Origin: Natranaerovirga pectinivora
GTDB taxonomy: Bacteria > Bacillota > Clostridia > Lachnospirales > DSM-24629
DNA: 64,000 nucleotides
Direction of reading: 5' to 3'
Assembly (NCBI RefSeq): GCF_004342165.1
Contig: NZ_SMAL01000003.1
Location: forward strand, 62,001-126,000
Below are positions 44,960 to 53,827 of this stretch, piece by piece. Position numbers and translations under genes: made by a program. Within the stretch, counting starts at the first letter, position 1; every line of letters starts with the position of its first letter. Below the pieces are notes generated by a model that saw only the letters and a list, made by a program, of their open reading frames with translations, ran no database searches and had not been told where the DNA came from.

Positions 44960-47450
44960 ACACTTCATTTAGCATTATAATAAATTGATTTACAATTTGA
45001 GGATCAAATTGTGTTCCAGCATTCTTTAGTAATTCATTAATCGCTTTATCTTTTGTCATTGCTTTTCTATATGTACGATCATTTGTCATTGCTTCATAGG
45101 CATCTACTACTGTAATAATCCTTGATAATAATGGTATTTCTTCACCCTTTAGTCCTCTAGGATAACCTTTCCCATCATATCTTTCATGGTGACAAAGAAT
45201 ATATTCTGCAACACAATCTAATTCTGATGACGCTTTTGCTATATGATAACCTATTTCACTATGTCTTTTTATTTCTTCCCATTCATCCATAGAAAGTTTT
45301 TCTTTTTTATTTAATAAATCCTTGTTAATTGCAATTTTTCCTATGTCATGCACCTTGCTTAACAACTCTAATTTCTCTTTGTCTAAAGGGGGTAATTCCA
45401 AATAATTAATAAAACTTTTTGTAATTTCATTAATATTTTTAGTGTGCTTTTTTTCTATTGGATTGGCTTTATCAAATTGATTTCTTATAGATTTAATAAT
45501 CATATTTTTAAAACGTTTGCTATTTGTTAATTTTTCTTTGTACATTTTATCTTCGGCAATTTTTATTACCTGCATCATATCATCATTTTCTTTTTCTTTT
45601 GTAGCAAATCCGAAAGAAATGGAAATGACTTTTGTACTTTTCTTTGTTTTTTCACTTTCTTCTACTAACGTATTATAAATCTGTCGTGCTTCTTTTTTTT
45701 CCGTTTTAGGTAGTAATACAATAAACTCATCACCACCCCAACGAGAAATAATATCTTTTTCTCTACAATTGTCTTTGATTAAGCCAGCTGCAGATTTTAA
45801 TAACCTATCGCCTTCGATATGACCAAAAACATCATTGGTTAACTTTAACCCATTAACATCTCCTATTATAATAGATAATGGATATTGATCTTCATTATCT
45901 AACTCTTTTAACTTAGCTTCAAAATACCTTCTATTGTAAAGTCCTGTAAGGGCATCATTAAAACTTAAAAACTCAATTCTTTTGTTTTGTTCTTTTTGAG
46001 AACTTATATCTCTAAAAATAAAAACGATACCTTTATTATTATTATTTTGATCTTGTATTGGAGAAACATTCAGTGCAATAGACATTTTTTTACATTTCTT
46101 TGATATTAACATAGTATCATCAAGGACATAACTACCTTCTTGAAGTTGTAACGCTTTAAATACCATATCCTCAGTATTTTCATTAGTAATCGTTAATATT
46201 TCACTAATTTTTTTACCAATTGCATCTTTCTCATCCCAGCAACAAAATTCTTCCGCCCTTTCATTCATCATTGTTACGTTGCCTCTTAAATCAGTAGAAA
46301 TAACGCCATCACCAATTGATTTTAAAGTAATTCTTATATGTTCTTTTTCATTATGTAAAGCTTCTTCCAATTTTTTTCTCTCTGTAATATCCTGAGATGA
46401 CCCTACTAAATAAATAATTTTATTATTTGAGTACACTGGGGTTAAAGTGGTATACCATGTGTTTTTGCCTTTTGAAAAATCGAAAGTTTCCTCATAAGAA
46501 TAAACATTGTTAAATTGAATACATTTTTTATAGTTTGAAACTATTTCATTACCAATTTCATCTCCAAATAATTCTCTCGGTGTTTTACCCCGAATAATTT
46601 CATTAGATACACTTGTATATTCTTCATGCTTTATATTATTTCTTATGTATCTAAATGTGTTATCATCTATTACCTCTACTAAAAACATAGCATCTTGAGT
46701 CCCATTAAACACCTTTTCATACTCTTTTGCTAATTTTATAAGTTTCTCATCCGATTTAACTCTAGTTGTAACATCTCTTGCAGATGCATAAATATTATTT
46801 CCAAAAGGTTTAGCACGCCATTCCAAATATTTGTATTTGCCATCTTTACAACAATACCTATTAATAAAATTAACCACTTCTTTTTGCTCTGACAATTCTT
46901 TGGCCATTTGAATGGTGATTTCTAAATCATCTGGATGCACAAAACTTAAATAACTTCTATCCTTTAACTCTTCAATAGAATATCCTAAAATATTTTCCCA
47001 AGATTTATTAAGTTTAATAAATTGACTATTGAAGTCAGCAATACATAATAAATCAAGATTAACTGAAAAAAATCTTTCTAATTCTCTTAATTGAATCATT
47101 TCCTTGGATAAATCATACAAAATTGTCATAAAATAATGTTTTTCATGAGAACTAACTTTTACCTTGTACCATTTATCTTCTTGTCCAAAAAATTCTTCAA
47201 ACTCTATACTTTTACTGGTTAAAGCTACTGCTCCATAGATTTTAATCCAATCGTGAGGTATGTTTTTAAATACCTCTGTTGCTTTCTTACCAATAATATT
47301 TTCTTTACTAATGCCAATAATCTTTTCATAGTATTTATTAATATCAAGAAATATAAAATCGATTGGTTCATTATTCTCATCACATATAATCTTATGATAG
47401 GCATAACCAATAGGCGCAAAGTCCAAGTTATTCGACAATACTTTTTCCAT
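44958..47450 (-). CDS. PAS-GGDEF-HD-GYP cyclic-di-GMP regulator
   Basis: An 830-residue cytoplasmic signalling protein. About four PAS domains (10-115, 120-235, 240-365, 370-490) precede a diguanylate cyclase domain (about 495-650) with intact GGDEF, and an HD-GYP phosphodiesterase domain (about 665-830) with VHDIGKIAI and HHERYDGKGYPRG. An I-site RxxD (REKD) sits five residues before GGDEF, so product inhibition is likely. Both catalytic motifs are complete, suggesting a bifunctional synthesis/degradation enzyme switched by PAS input. There is no membrane segment. AGGAAG precedes the ATG. Confidence 0.95.
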   Translation of the reverse strand: MEKVLSNNLDFAPIGYAYHKIICDENNEPIDFIFLDINKYYEKIIGISKENIIGKKATEVFKNIPHDWIKIYGAVALTSKSIEFEEFFGQEDKWYKVKVSSHEKHYFMTILYDLSKEMIQLRELERFFSVNLDLLCIADFNSQFIKLNKSWENILGYSIEELKDRSYLSFVHPDDLEITIQMAKELSEQKEVVNFINRYCCKDGKYKYLEWRAKPFGNNIYASARDVTTRVKSDEKLIKLAKEYEKVFNGTQDAMFLVEVIDDNTFRYIRNNIKHEEYTSVSNEIIRGKTPRELFGDEIGNEIVSNYKKCIQFNNVYSYEETFDFSKGKNTWYTTLTPVYSNNKIIYLVGSSQDITERKKLEEALHNEKEHIRITLKSIGDGVISTDLRGNVTMMNERAEEFCCWDEKDAIGKKISEILTITNENTEDMVFKALQLQEGSYVLDDTMLISKKCKKMSIALNVSPIQDQNNNNKGIVFIFRDISSQKEQNKRIEFLSFNDALTGLYNRRYFEAKLKELDNEDQYPLSIIIGDVNGLKLTNDVFGHIEGDRLLKSAAGLIKDNCREKDIISRWGGDEFIVLLPKTEKKEARQIYNTLVEESEKTKKSTKVISISFGFATKEKENDDMMQVIKIAEDKMYKEKLTNSKRFKNMIIKSIRNQFDKANPIEKKHTKNINEITKSFINYLELPPLDKEKLELLSKVHDIGKIAINKDLLNKKEKLSMDEWEEIKRHSEIGYHIAKASSELDCVAEYILCHHERYDGKGYPRGLKGEEIPLLSRIITVVDAYEAMTNDRTYRKAMTKDKAINELLKNAGTQFDPQIVNQFIIMLNEV

Positions 47451-47588
47451 GGGATCACTTCCTTTATGATACCTATCTATTTAAAAAGGTATATAGTAAT
47501 TTTAACAGCATTGGCTCAGATTTTGAAGCTTTTTTTATTATTTTGTAAATATATTTTATTATTGAATATTTAAACCCTTTAAATTACA

Positions 47589-47613
47589 AAAACTCGAACA
47601 AAGTTCGAGTTTT
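47589..47613 (-). terminator. Terminator of the YibE/F-like gene
   Basis: Perfect 11-bp stem AAAACTCGAAC / GTTCGAGTTTT with T tail leftward. Confidence 0.88.
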
Positions 47614-47628
47614 CTATAATTAACAGAT

Positions 47629-48738
47629 TTATATTCTCATATGGTTTTTATTCTTATCTCTAAAAGCCAAATATGCTACTGCTGTTATTGGAATTGCAAA
47701 TACCAATCCTATGCTCCCAGCAAAAGCCCTAATAATTTCTGATGCAATTTGATCGCTATTTATAAACTGAGTAATGGTTAACCCATATGTATAAAACACA
47801 AGAATTAAATTAATTGAACTGCCTACATATGCTAGAATTAGTGTATTCGTCATGGTTCCTAGGATATCTTTTCCAATTCTCATTCCTGATAAAAATAAGT
47901 TCAAGTTCGTTGATCTTTTATTTGCTTGATGTATTTCATCCATTGCAGATGAAATAGACATACATATATCCATAACCCCACCTAAAGTACCAATAATAAT
48001 ACCTGCATATAGTAAATCTCTAAAATTATAGTTTGCTGAATTGGGTATATAAGCTAACATTTCAACATTTTCATCCCCTATACCTTGTATTTTGGTTAGA
48101 TATCCAAAAACATATGTAAGTATTATAGCAACACTAATGCCTCCAAGAGTGCCTATTATTGCTGCATAAGTTTTACCTTTAAAATCACCAATAATTATTA
48201 AAGTTAAAATGGCAGAAATACCACAAACTAGTAATGCTGATAAAATTGGATTTACACCATTAATAATCATGGGAAAGAAACCAATGAATACTAAACCAAG
48301 GGTTATTCCAAGAGATATAATAGCAGAAAATCCTTTTTTCCCACCAATTATAATCACTAATGAAATAAATCCTATGACCAAATAAAGTAAGTAACTATCC
48401 CTAGAATAGGAATAAATTCTTGCATTATCGAAATTAGATTCATTACCATTAGCCCATACAATTACTTTATCTCCTTCTTCTAAAATCAAATGATGTAGCG
48501 TTGCAAGATTAATAGAATGATTAATAAGTATTTCCATACTGCTATACTCTTTATCCGTTAATGTAACTAAGACTTTTTGATATCTAAAGTAATTATTGGT
48601 ATCTGTATGGTCATCTAAAATTTCTATAACTGTTCCTTGAATAAATATACTTTGATTGTTTTCCGTACCATAGGCTTGGAACGTCATTATACCCCACAAA
48701 AAAATAAATAGAAATAAATATCTCCTGATTTTCTTCAC
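47629..48738 (-). CDS. YibE/F-like family membrane protein
   Basis: A 369-residue integral membrane protein of the YibE/F family. An N-terminal signal-like helix and a short extracellular beta-rich part (residues 30-120) precede about eight helices (LVIGFISLVIIIGGKKGFSAIISLG; GVNPILSALLVCGISAI; YAAIIGTLGGISVAIILTY; LLYAGIIIGTLGGVMDICMSISSAMDEI). Function unknown; transport has been proposed. The start is GTG at 48738, 5 bp after GAGG. An inverted repeat lies just upstream. Confidence 0.9.
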   Translation of the reverse strand: MKKIRRYLFLFIFLWGIMTFQAYGTENNQSIFIQGTVIEILDDHTDTNNYFRYQKVLVTLTDKEYSSMEILINHSINLATLHHLILEEGDKVIVWANGNESNFDNARIYSYSRDSYLLYLVIGFISLVIIIGGKKGFSAIISLGITLGLVFIGFFPMIINGVNPILSALLVCGISAILTLIIIGDFKGKTYAAIIGTLGGISVAIILTYVFGYLTKIQGIGDENVEMLAYIPNSANYNFRDLLYAGIIIGTLGGVMDICMSISSAMDEIHQANKRSTNLNLFLSGMRIGKDILGTMTNTLILAYVGSSINLILVFYTYGLTITQFINSDQIASEIIRAFAGSIGLVFAIPITAVAYLAFRDKNKNHMRI

Positions 48739-48751
48739 ACCTTCCTCTTAC

Positions 48752-48769
48752 ATAGGTAATCATACCTAT
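48752..48769. promoter_or_regulatory. Inverted repeat upstream of the YibE/F gene
   Basis: ATAGGTA-ATCA-TACCTAT, 14 bp before the start codon; possible operator or RNA hairpin near the ribosome site. Confidence 0.35.
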
Positions 48770-48860
48770 ATTCTAATTTAAAGAAAGTTTAGTTTGTCCT
48801 AATACGTATAGTTCTTTAAATTATATTAAGTGTAGGAGATTATTATTCTATTTATTTTGC

Positions 48861-49175
48861 TTAATGAGCTACTAAAGCTGTATCATTTCTTACAACACTT
48901 TGAAGTTCTTTTAAAATTTCTTCCATAGCAACACAACTACTATTATGACAGCGAACAACTGGAATATTTTTCTTTTTTGCCTCTTTTAATGCAATATGTA
49001 CCATATTATGGGATACTGCATTTGTAAACAATATAATGCCATCTGGACTCCCAATCATTTTATTAAAGCCTTTTGGCATCTGTGTATAAACTTTTGCCTT
49101 ATGACCATATTTAGAGGCTATACCCTTATATTCCTTATGCATTCTATCATGCCCACCTACAATTACTATACTCAT
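48861..49175 (-). CDS. DUF2325 domain protein
   Basis: A 104-residue Rossmann-like protein: SIVIVGGHDRMHKEYKGIASKYG, then DGIILFTNAVSHNMVHIALKEAKKKNIPVVRCHNSSC, the DUF2325 core. Two C-terminal Cys are in the NSSC-VAM region and one nearby. Function unknown. A near-perfect Fur box sits on its promoter, suggesting a role in iron or metal homeostasis. GAGGAGG is 7 bp upstream. Confidence 0.9.
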   Translation of the reverse strand: MSIVIVGGHDRMHKEYKGIASKYGHKAKVYTQMPKGFNKMIGSPDGIILFTNAVSHNMVHIALKEAKKKNIPVVRCHNSSCVAMEEILKELQSVVRNDTALVAH

Positions 49176-49194
49176 AACATTTCCTCCTCATCTT

Positions 49195-49244
49195 AATAAT
49201 GATTATCATTATCATTATTTTAACATAACTAGATTATTTGTCAA
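49195..49244 (-). promoter_or_regulatory. Fur-type operator and promoter of the DUF2325 gene
   Basis: Minus strand GATAATGATAATCATTATT (49195-49213) matches the classic 19-bp Fur box at 18 positions. TTGACA (49239-49244) and TAAAAT (49217-49222) are 16 bp apart just upstream, so a bound regulator would block transcription start. Confidence 0.8.
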
Positions 49245-49342
49245 GTCTGAATTTAACTTTTAACTTGCTTTAGAAAAACAAATAAATTAAACTTTATGAT
49301 ATTTACAAAAATTCTATAGAATGCTAGAATTAAGAGGGGTGT

Positions 49343-49380
49343 TTTATCACTTTAAACTTACAGTGTATGAAAGTGATAAA
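49343..49380. promoter_or_regulatory. Inverted repeat upstream of the MFS gene
   Basis: TTTATCACTTT and AAAGTGATAAA are perfect complements, 16 bp apart, ending 25 bp before the start codon. Operator or leader hairpin. Confidence 0.45.
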
Positions 49381-49405
49381 TTGTATATAATAGGGAGGTA
49401 TTTTT

Positions 49406-50641
49406 ATGAATGGTATTAAAAAGGGTTGGCTTGTTACTTTTGCTGCTACAGGTATTAATTTGGTTTTAGGGATGCTTTATATTTGGAGTATTATGAACAA
49501 AAATTTGGTTTCTAACTATAACTGGTCTAGCACTGAAGCATCACTACCCTATTCTGTCTGTATCGTTGTTTTTGCTTTTATAATGATTTTTGCTGGTCGA
49601 TTACAAGATAAAAAGGGGCCTCAACTTAGTGCATTGCTTGGTGGCTTTTTACTGGGTACAGGATTAATTCTTTCTGGATTAGTCATTGAAAGCCCCTTTC
49701 TAATGGTACTTACTTACGGCGTAATGGGTGGCTCAGGTATTGGTGTTTGTTATGCTGCAACTACACCACCAGCTGTAAAATGGTTTCCACTTAACAAAAA
49801 AGGGTTAATCTCTGGCATCGTTGTTGGCGGTGTCGGCTTTGCTGCTGTTTATATTTCTCCTCTTACCAATTGGTTATTGACGTTATTTCCATTATCTACA
49901 ACATTTATGATTTTAGGTGTTGGCTCTTTAGTAATTATCTGGACACTTTCTATTTTTCTTGTTAATCCACCATCTGATTATAATCCATATAAATCACAAA
50001 CTTCAAAAGGTACCTCCTCAGGTTTAAAACAATTTGATTGGAATGAGATGCTAAAAACCTTAGCTTTTTATAAATATTGGATTATTTATACCTTTGCCGC
50101 TTCTGCAGGTCTTATGCTCATTGGTCATATCTCTCCAATCGCAGTGGCACAAGCAAACTGGGAAAAAGGGTTTTATTTGGTCGTTATACTGGCATTAGGA
50201 AACACAGGGGGAAGAGTAATGGCAGGTATCCTCTCAGATAAGATTGGCTACACAAGATCCTTGCAAATAGTTTTAATCATTCAAGCTCTCAATATGTTCC
50301 TATTTAGTCAATTCGTCAATACAATTACTTTAGGCATAGGAACGGCCATTGCAGGGCTAGGCTATGGCGCTTTATTCTCTATCTTCCCAGCAATCATTGC
50401 TGACCACTATGGTACAAAAAACCTTGGTGTTAACTACGGACTACTCTTTACATCCTTCGGTGTTGCAGGAATCATAGGACCATTACTAGCAGGCTCCATA
50501 CTAGACGCAACAGGCGCTTACACCTTATCCTATATTCTTTCAGGCGTATTACTATTAATCGCAACCTTACTGACACTCATCAAAACCAGTGTCAACAATA
50601 AAATACCTGAACAAATTGCTAAACTTCCACAATCATCATAA
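49406..50641 (+). CDS. OFA-family MFS transporter (oxalate/formate antiporter-like)
   Basis: A 411-residue major facilitator with 12 predicted helices. KGWLVTFAATGINLVLGMLYIWS at the N-terminus, GRLQDKKGPQ (MFS motif A in loop 2-3), GVMGGSGIGVCYAATTPPAVKWFPLNKKGLISGIVVGG and NTGGRVMAGILSDKIGYTRS in the second half are typical of OFA transporters of small monocarboxylates. Substrate not certain. AGGGAGG precedes the ATG. Followed by a weak stem and then the long hairpin with the conserved loop. Confidence 0.93.
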   Translation: MNGIKKGWLVTFAATGINLVLGMLYIWSIMNKNLVSNYNWSSTEASLPYSVCIVVFAFIMIFAGRLQDKKGPQLSALLGGFLLGTGLILSGLVIESPFLMVLTYGVMGGSGIGVCYAATTPPAVKWFPLNKKGLISGIVVGGVGFAAVYISPLTNWLLTLFPLSTTFMILGVGSLVIIWTLSIFLVNPPSDYNPYKSQTSKGTSSGLKQFDWNEMLKTLAFYKYWIIYTFAASAGLMLIGHISPIAVAQANWEKGFYLVVILALGNTGGRVMAGILSDKIGYTRSLQIVLIIQALNMFLFSQFVNTITLGIGTAIAGLGYGALFSIFPAIIADHYGTKNLGVNYGLLFTSFGVAGIIGPLLAGSILDATGAYTLSYILSGVLLLIATLLTLIKTSVNNKIPEQIAKLPQSS

Positions 50642-50696
50642 ACAAGCATGTACAAAGAACTAACTTGCTTTTAGTTTAACCCGTAGCCGACACAAA

Positions 50697-50780
50697 GTAC
50701 TTCAAGGAATATATAATATAGTTGGCGTCGACCGGCTGAAAGGTAAGGCAGCCAACTATATTATATATTTCTTGAAGTAC
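50697..50780 (+). repeat. Long hairpin with conserved 24-nt loop, copy 1
   Basis: Arms 50697-50726 and 50751-50780 pair over 30 positions, with one G-U if read rightward. The loop (50727-50750) is GTCGACCGGCTGAAAGG, then T, then AAGGCA; the same loop, with A at the variable place, caps an unrelated stem at 56179-56264. The innermost stem TTGGC/GCCAA is shared by both. It lies between the convergent MFS and metallophosphoesterase genes, with no U tract. Confidence 0.85.
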
Positions 50781-50810
50781 GACTTTCTCAAACAATAACA
50801 CAAATAACTC

Positions 50811-50849
50811 AAAAAAAGTGCTATGAATTCCATAATTCAAAGCACTTTT
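50811..50849 (-). terminator. Terminator of the ars-metallophosphoesterase operon
   Basis: AAAAGTGCT / AGCACTTTT with an inner GAATT/AATTC stem and a leftward run of seven T. Confidence 0.88.
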
Positions 50850-50854
50850 CATTT

Positions 50855-51571
50855 CTAATATCCTTTTCTCAAATTATCAATCAACTCATTAGAAATCATA
50901 TCATTACCTTCAATTGCAGCAACCATATTTTCCACATCATAAGGCACTTCTACAATGTCACACGTAACCTCATTATGATCAATATCAACAATAACATACA
51001 CCCCATTAGCATTGCCTTGCTTTGGCTTACCTGTAGAACCCGCATTTATAAAATGCTTATCTTCCACCTTTTTATAATAAGGCAAATGGGTATGACCACT
51101 AATAATAACATCTGCGTGGCTTTCCTTTGCTAAAAGATCTAATATCTCAGAATCTTCCTTCATATACTCTTTATTGCTTCTAGGGCTACCATGAACCAAC
51201 ATTACTTTCAATGCCTCTGCCACTATAACCATTTTTTTAGGCAATCTTTTTAAATATTCTCTATTCTCATCTGTAATGGTTAAATTCGTAAAAACACCTG
51301 AAGCACTTCCTTGAATTTCACTTTCAGACATTTTACCAATACTCTCTTCAGTTGGTTTTGACCCCAAGGCAATCTTTTCATCATGATTCCCTTGAATGGT
51401 AATAATATTATTACTTTTAATCATCTCAATGACTTCATTTGGGAAAGGCAGATAGCCTACTAAATCTCCTGTTGAAACTATAAAATCTACATTTTTATCT
51501 TTAATATCTTTTAAAGTACTTTCTAAAGCAAATTTGTTACCGTGTATATCACCTATTACTGCAAATTTCAT
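50855..51571 (-). CDS. Metallophosphoesterase (YfcE/MJ0936-like)
   Basis: A 238-residue calcineurin-fold phosphoesterase. All metal-binding blocks are present: GDIHGN, GDLVGYLPFP, GNHDEKI, HGSPRS and SGHTH. The start MKFAVIGDIHG follows AAAGGA by 8 bp; the longer frame overlaps arsA and has no site. It is 14 bp downstream of arsA, so it belongs to the arsRDA transcript. A phosphodiesterase role is likely; a link to arsenic handling is only inferred. Confidence 0.9.
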   Translation of the reverse strand: MKFAVIGDIHGNKFALESTLKDIKDKNVDFIVSTGDLVGYLPFPNEVIEMIKSNNIITIQGNHDEKIALGSKPTEESIGKMSESEIQGSASGVFTNLTITDENREYLKRLPKKMVIVAEALKVMLVHGSPRSNKEYMKEDSEILDLLAKESHADVIISGHTHLPYYKKVEDKHFINAGSTGKPKQGNANGVYVIVDIDHNEVTCDIVEVPYDVENMVAAIEGNDMISNELIDNLRKGY

Positions 51572-51585
51572 CTTTATCAATCCTT

Positions 51586-53331
51586 TTACTTTAAGATTTC
51601 TTCTAGTACTTCGCCTTTTACTTCTTCTGGTTTCCATTCTATAATGGCAAGATTTCCATCTGATATGTCATTCACTTTATTAATCCAGTTAATTTCATTA
51701 CTAGCTTTTGCCTTAAGAATTTCATTAGTAGTATTTGTTGCATATAAACTTTGATTGATTACCCACCACTTACTACTAATGCCTGCTCTTGCTAAATCAT
51801 CTTCTAATCTTTTAGCTTCAAAAACTGGCGTGGTTTCAGCAAGGGTTACTATGATAACTTCCGTTTCATTGTGATCCCTTAAAGTGGGAAGTAATTTTTT
51901 AATAGATTCTGGAATATCTCCTTGAGAGCGTTCTATCTCTTTATGATAGCTTTGAGTAGAGTCTAGTAACAATAAAGTATGACCCGTTGGTGCAGTATCA
52001 ATGACAACAACTTCATTTTGAGATTTATCTACAATTTCAGCAAAAGCCCTAAAAACAGCTATTTCTTGAGTACAAGGAGATCTTAAATCTTCTTCTATAT
52101 ACTCTAAATCTTCTTTACTCATTGTTTTACTTGCTTTACTTAAAACATCTTTTTTGTATTTTTCCAATTCTTCTTTTTCATCAATACGACTTAAAGTGAT
52201 ACCTTCTGCTTCTTCAAGAACGAATTTAAGATGTGCAGCTGGATCCGTAGTTGTTAAATGTACTTTCTTACCCTTTTTGGCTAAACCTAAAGCAATGGCA
52301 GCGGCTATAGTTGTTTTTCCTACGCCACCTTTACCCATTGTAAAAATTACTTTTTTATCTGTCTCATATAAATCTTCAATAACATCTTTTAATGCTGGTA
52401 TATTATCAACATCTAATTGATCATCACTATATACAATTGTATCTTTCGTTAAAAATGATCTGATATTCTCTAAACCAGTCACATTGTAAGGTCTTAATGG
52501 TATTTCATAGGTTTTTATATTTTTAAGATGCTCTGGTATCGTTTCTAATGCCATTTGTTGTTTATTAAAAATATTTTTAGATAAGCTATCGTCATGGGAT
52601 GTTAAAACCCCATTTATAATGAGAACTTGGTTTTTAACGCCTATCTCATATAATTCTTTTGATGCTCTTTCTGCTTCTTTTATTGGTGAATTCTCTGGTC
52701 TAGACACAAGAACCAAAGTTGTTTTAGAACCATCAGCTAATGTTTCTACAGCCTTTTTATACATTTCTTTTTTGTCTTCTAATCCTGCTAATTGGCCTAA
52801 ACAAGATGCACCATGACTGCTTTCGCTAATAAAATTCGTCCATGCAGATGGCAATTGTAGCATTCTTAATGTATGTCCCGTAGGCGCTGTATCAAATATG
52901 ATATGGTCAAATTTTTCTTGCACTTTTTTATCAGTGATAAAATTTGAAAATTCATTGAAAGCTGCTATTTCAACAGTACAAGAACCAGAAAGTTGTTCTT
53001 CCATATTATTGATTACTGCATCTGGCAACTTACCACGATAAGGCGAAATAACACTTTCTCTATATTCTCTTGCTGCTTCTTCTGGATCAAAGTTAGCAAC
53101 TACCAAATTTGGGATAGCTTCTATTTCAACCCCTTTATTATTAAGCTCTGTTTCAAATACATCTTGTAAATTAGAAGCAGGGTCCGTACTTACAAGCATA
53201 ATCTTTTTGCCTTGGTCAGCTAAATTGACAGCTGTAGCACAAGCAGTTGATGTTTTACCTACACCACCCTTACCTGTATAAAACAAATATTTTGTTAGAT
53301 TCATTTCGCTTATACTAAATGATTTTCTCAA
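51586..53331 (-). CDS. arsA: Arsenical pump-driving ATPase
   Basis: A 581-residue two-domain ATPase that energises an arsenite/antimonite efflux channel. Both P-loops are present: TGKGGVGKTS (A1) and MGKGGVGKTT (A2), each with a DTAPTGHT signal-transduction loop. Metalloid-ligand cysteines are in SGSCTVEIAAF, ESSHGASCLG and RSPCTQEIAVF. I place the start at a TTG (LRKSFSISEMNLTKYLF) 6 bp after AGAGGTG, which matches the usual N-terminal length; the ATG upstream at 53373 overlaps arsD. No arsB or acr3 gene is in the operon. Confidence 0.95.
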   Translation of the reverse strand: MRKSFSISEMNLTKYLFYTGKGGVGKTSTACATAVNLADQGKKIMLVSTDPASNLQDVFETELNNKGVEIEAIPNLVVANFDPEEAAREYRESVISPYRGKLPDAVINNMEEQLSGSCTVEIAAFNEFSNFITDKKVQEKFDHIIFDTAPTGHTLRMLQLPSAWTNFISESSHGASCLGQLAGLEDKKEMYKKAVETLADGSKTTLVLVSRPENSPIKEAERASKELYEIGVKNQVLIINGVLTSHDDSLSKNIFNKQQMALETIPEHLKNIKTYEIPLRPYNVTGLENIRSFLTKDTIVYSDDQLDVDNIPALKDVIEDLYETDKKVIFTMGKGGVGKTTIAAAIALGLAKKGKKVHLTTTDPAAHLKFVLEEAEGITLSRIDEKEELEKYKKDVLSKASKTMSKEDLEYIEEDLRSPCTQEIAVFRAFAEIVDKSQNEVVVIDTAPTGHTLLLLDSTQSYHKEIERSQGDIPESIKKLLPTLRDHNETEVIIVTLAETTPVFEAKRLEDDLARAGISSKWWVINQSLYATNTTNEILKAKASNEINWINKVNDISDGNLAIIEWKPEEVKGEVLEEILK

Positions 53332-53345
53332 AAAAACACCTCTTC

Positions 53346-53792
53346 CTAACAACATCCATCTCCGCAAGAACATCCTGGGTCATCATCTTCATCATCACAA
53401 CCACATCCACATCCACAACTATCATCGTCGTCACAACACTCTTCATCATCACAGCAACTTTCTTCAACTTGCCCTTGTAATTGATCCACTGGTATATCTA
53501 AAATTTTTGAAAATTCTACATTGGTTAAGTATTCCTTTGTTTTAACCACTTCACCATCAACTAAAGTAATTGGAAGAACATCTATACCTTCTTTGTTTAA
53601 TAAATCATTTACGGTTTTATTGGTAATAAATATTTCTGGATTGGTACTAAGACCATTTCTTTCTACTTTAATGCCTTTTTTATCTAAATTATTAATAACT
53701 GTAGAAACTCTTAATAACTCCGAATCCACTGAAGGACCACATACACCTGTTGAACAACACATTGCTGGATCAAAAATACTTATTTTTTTCAT
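53346..53792 (-). CDS. arsD: Arsenite metallochaperone with Cys-rich tail
   Basis: A 148-residue ArsD, which delivers arsenite to ArsA. The core is typical: ISIFDPAMCCSTGVCGPSVD holds the binding cysteines (12, 13, 18). The C-terminus is unusual: from about residue 110 come 38 residues with 12 cysteines in CC, CGC and CSC clusters separated by runs of Asp and Glu. This may be an extra metal-binding tail. It is 14 bp upstream of arsA and 35 bp downstream of arsR. Confidence 0.95.
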   Translation of the reverse strand: MKKISIFDPAMCCSTGVCGPSVDSELLRVSTVINNLDKKGIKVERNGLSTNPEIFITNKTVNDLLNKEGIDVLPITLVDGEVVKTKEYLTNVEFSKILDIPVDQLQGQVEESCCDDEECCDDDDSCGCGCGCDDEDDDPGCSCGDGCC

Positions 53793-53827
53793 TTTTATAA
53801 TCTCCTTTATTTATATAATTAATATTT

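Noticed and set aside
49386-49391. TATAAT just upstream of the MFS gene as its -10 box
   Set aside because: It abuts the ribosome site, so transcription would begin inside it; the true promoter must be further upstream.
53331-53373. Upstream ATG start of arsA (14 extra residues)
   Set aside because: It overlaps the end of arsD, and the TTG start with AGAGGTG gives the normal ArsA N-terminus.
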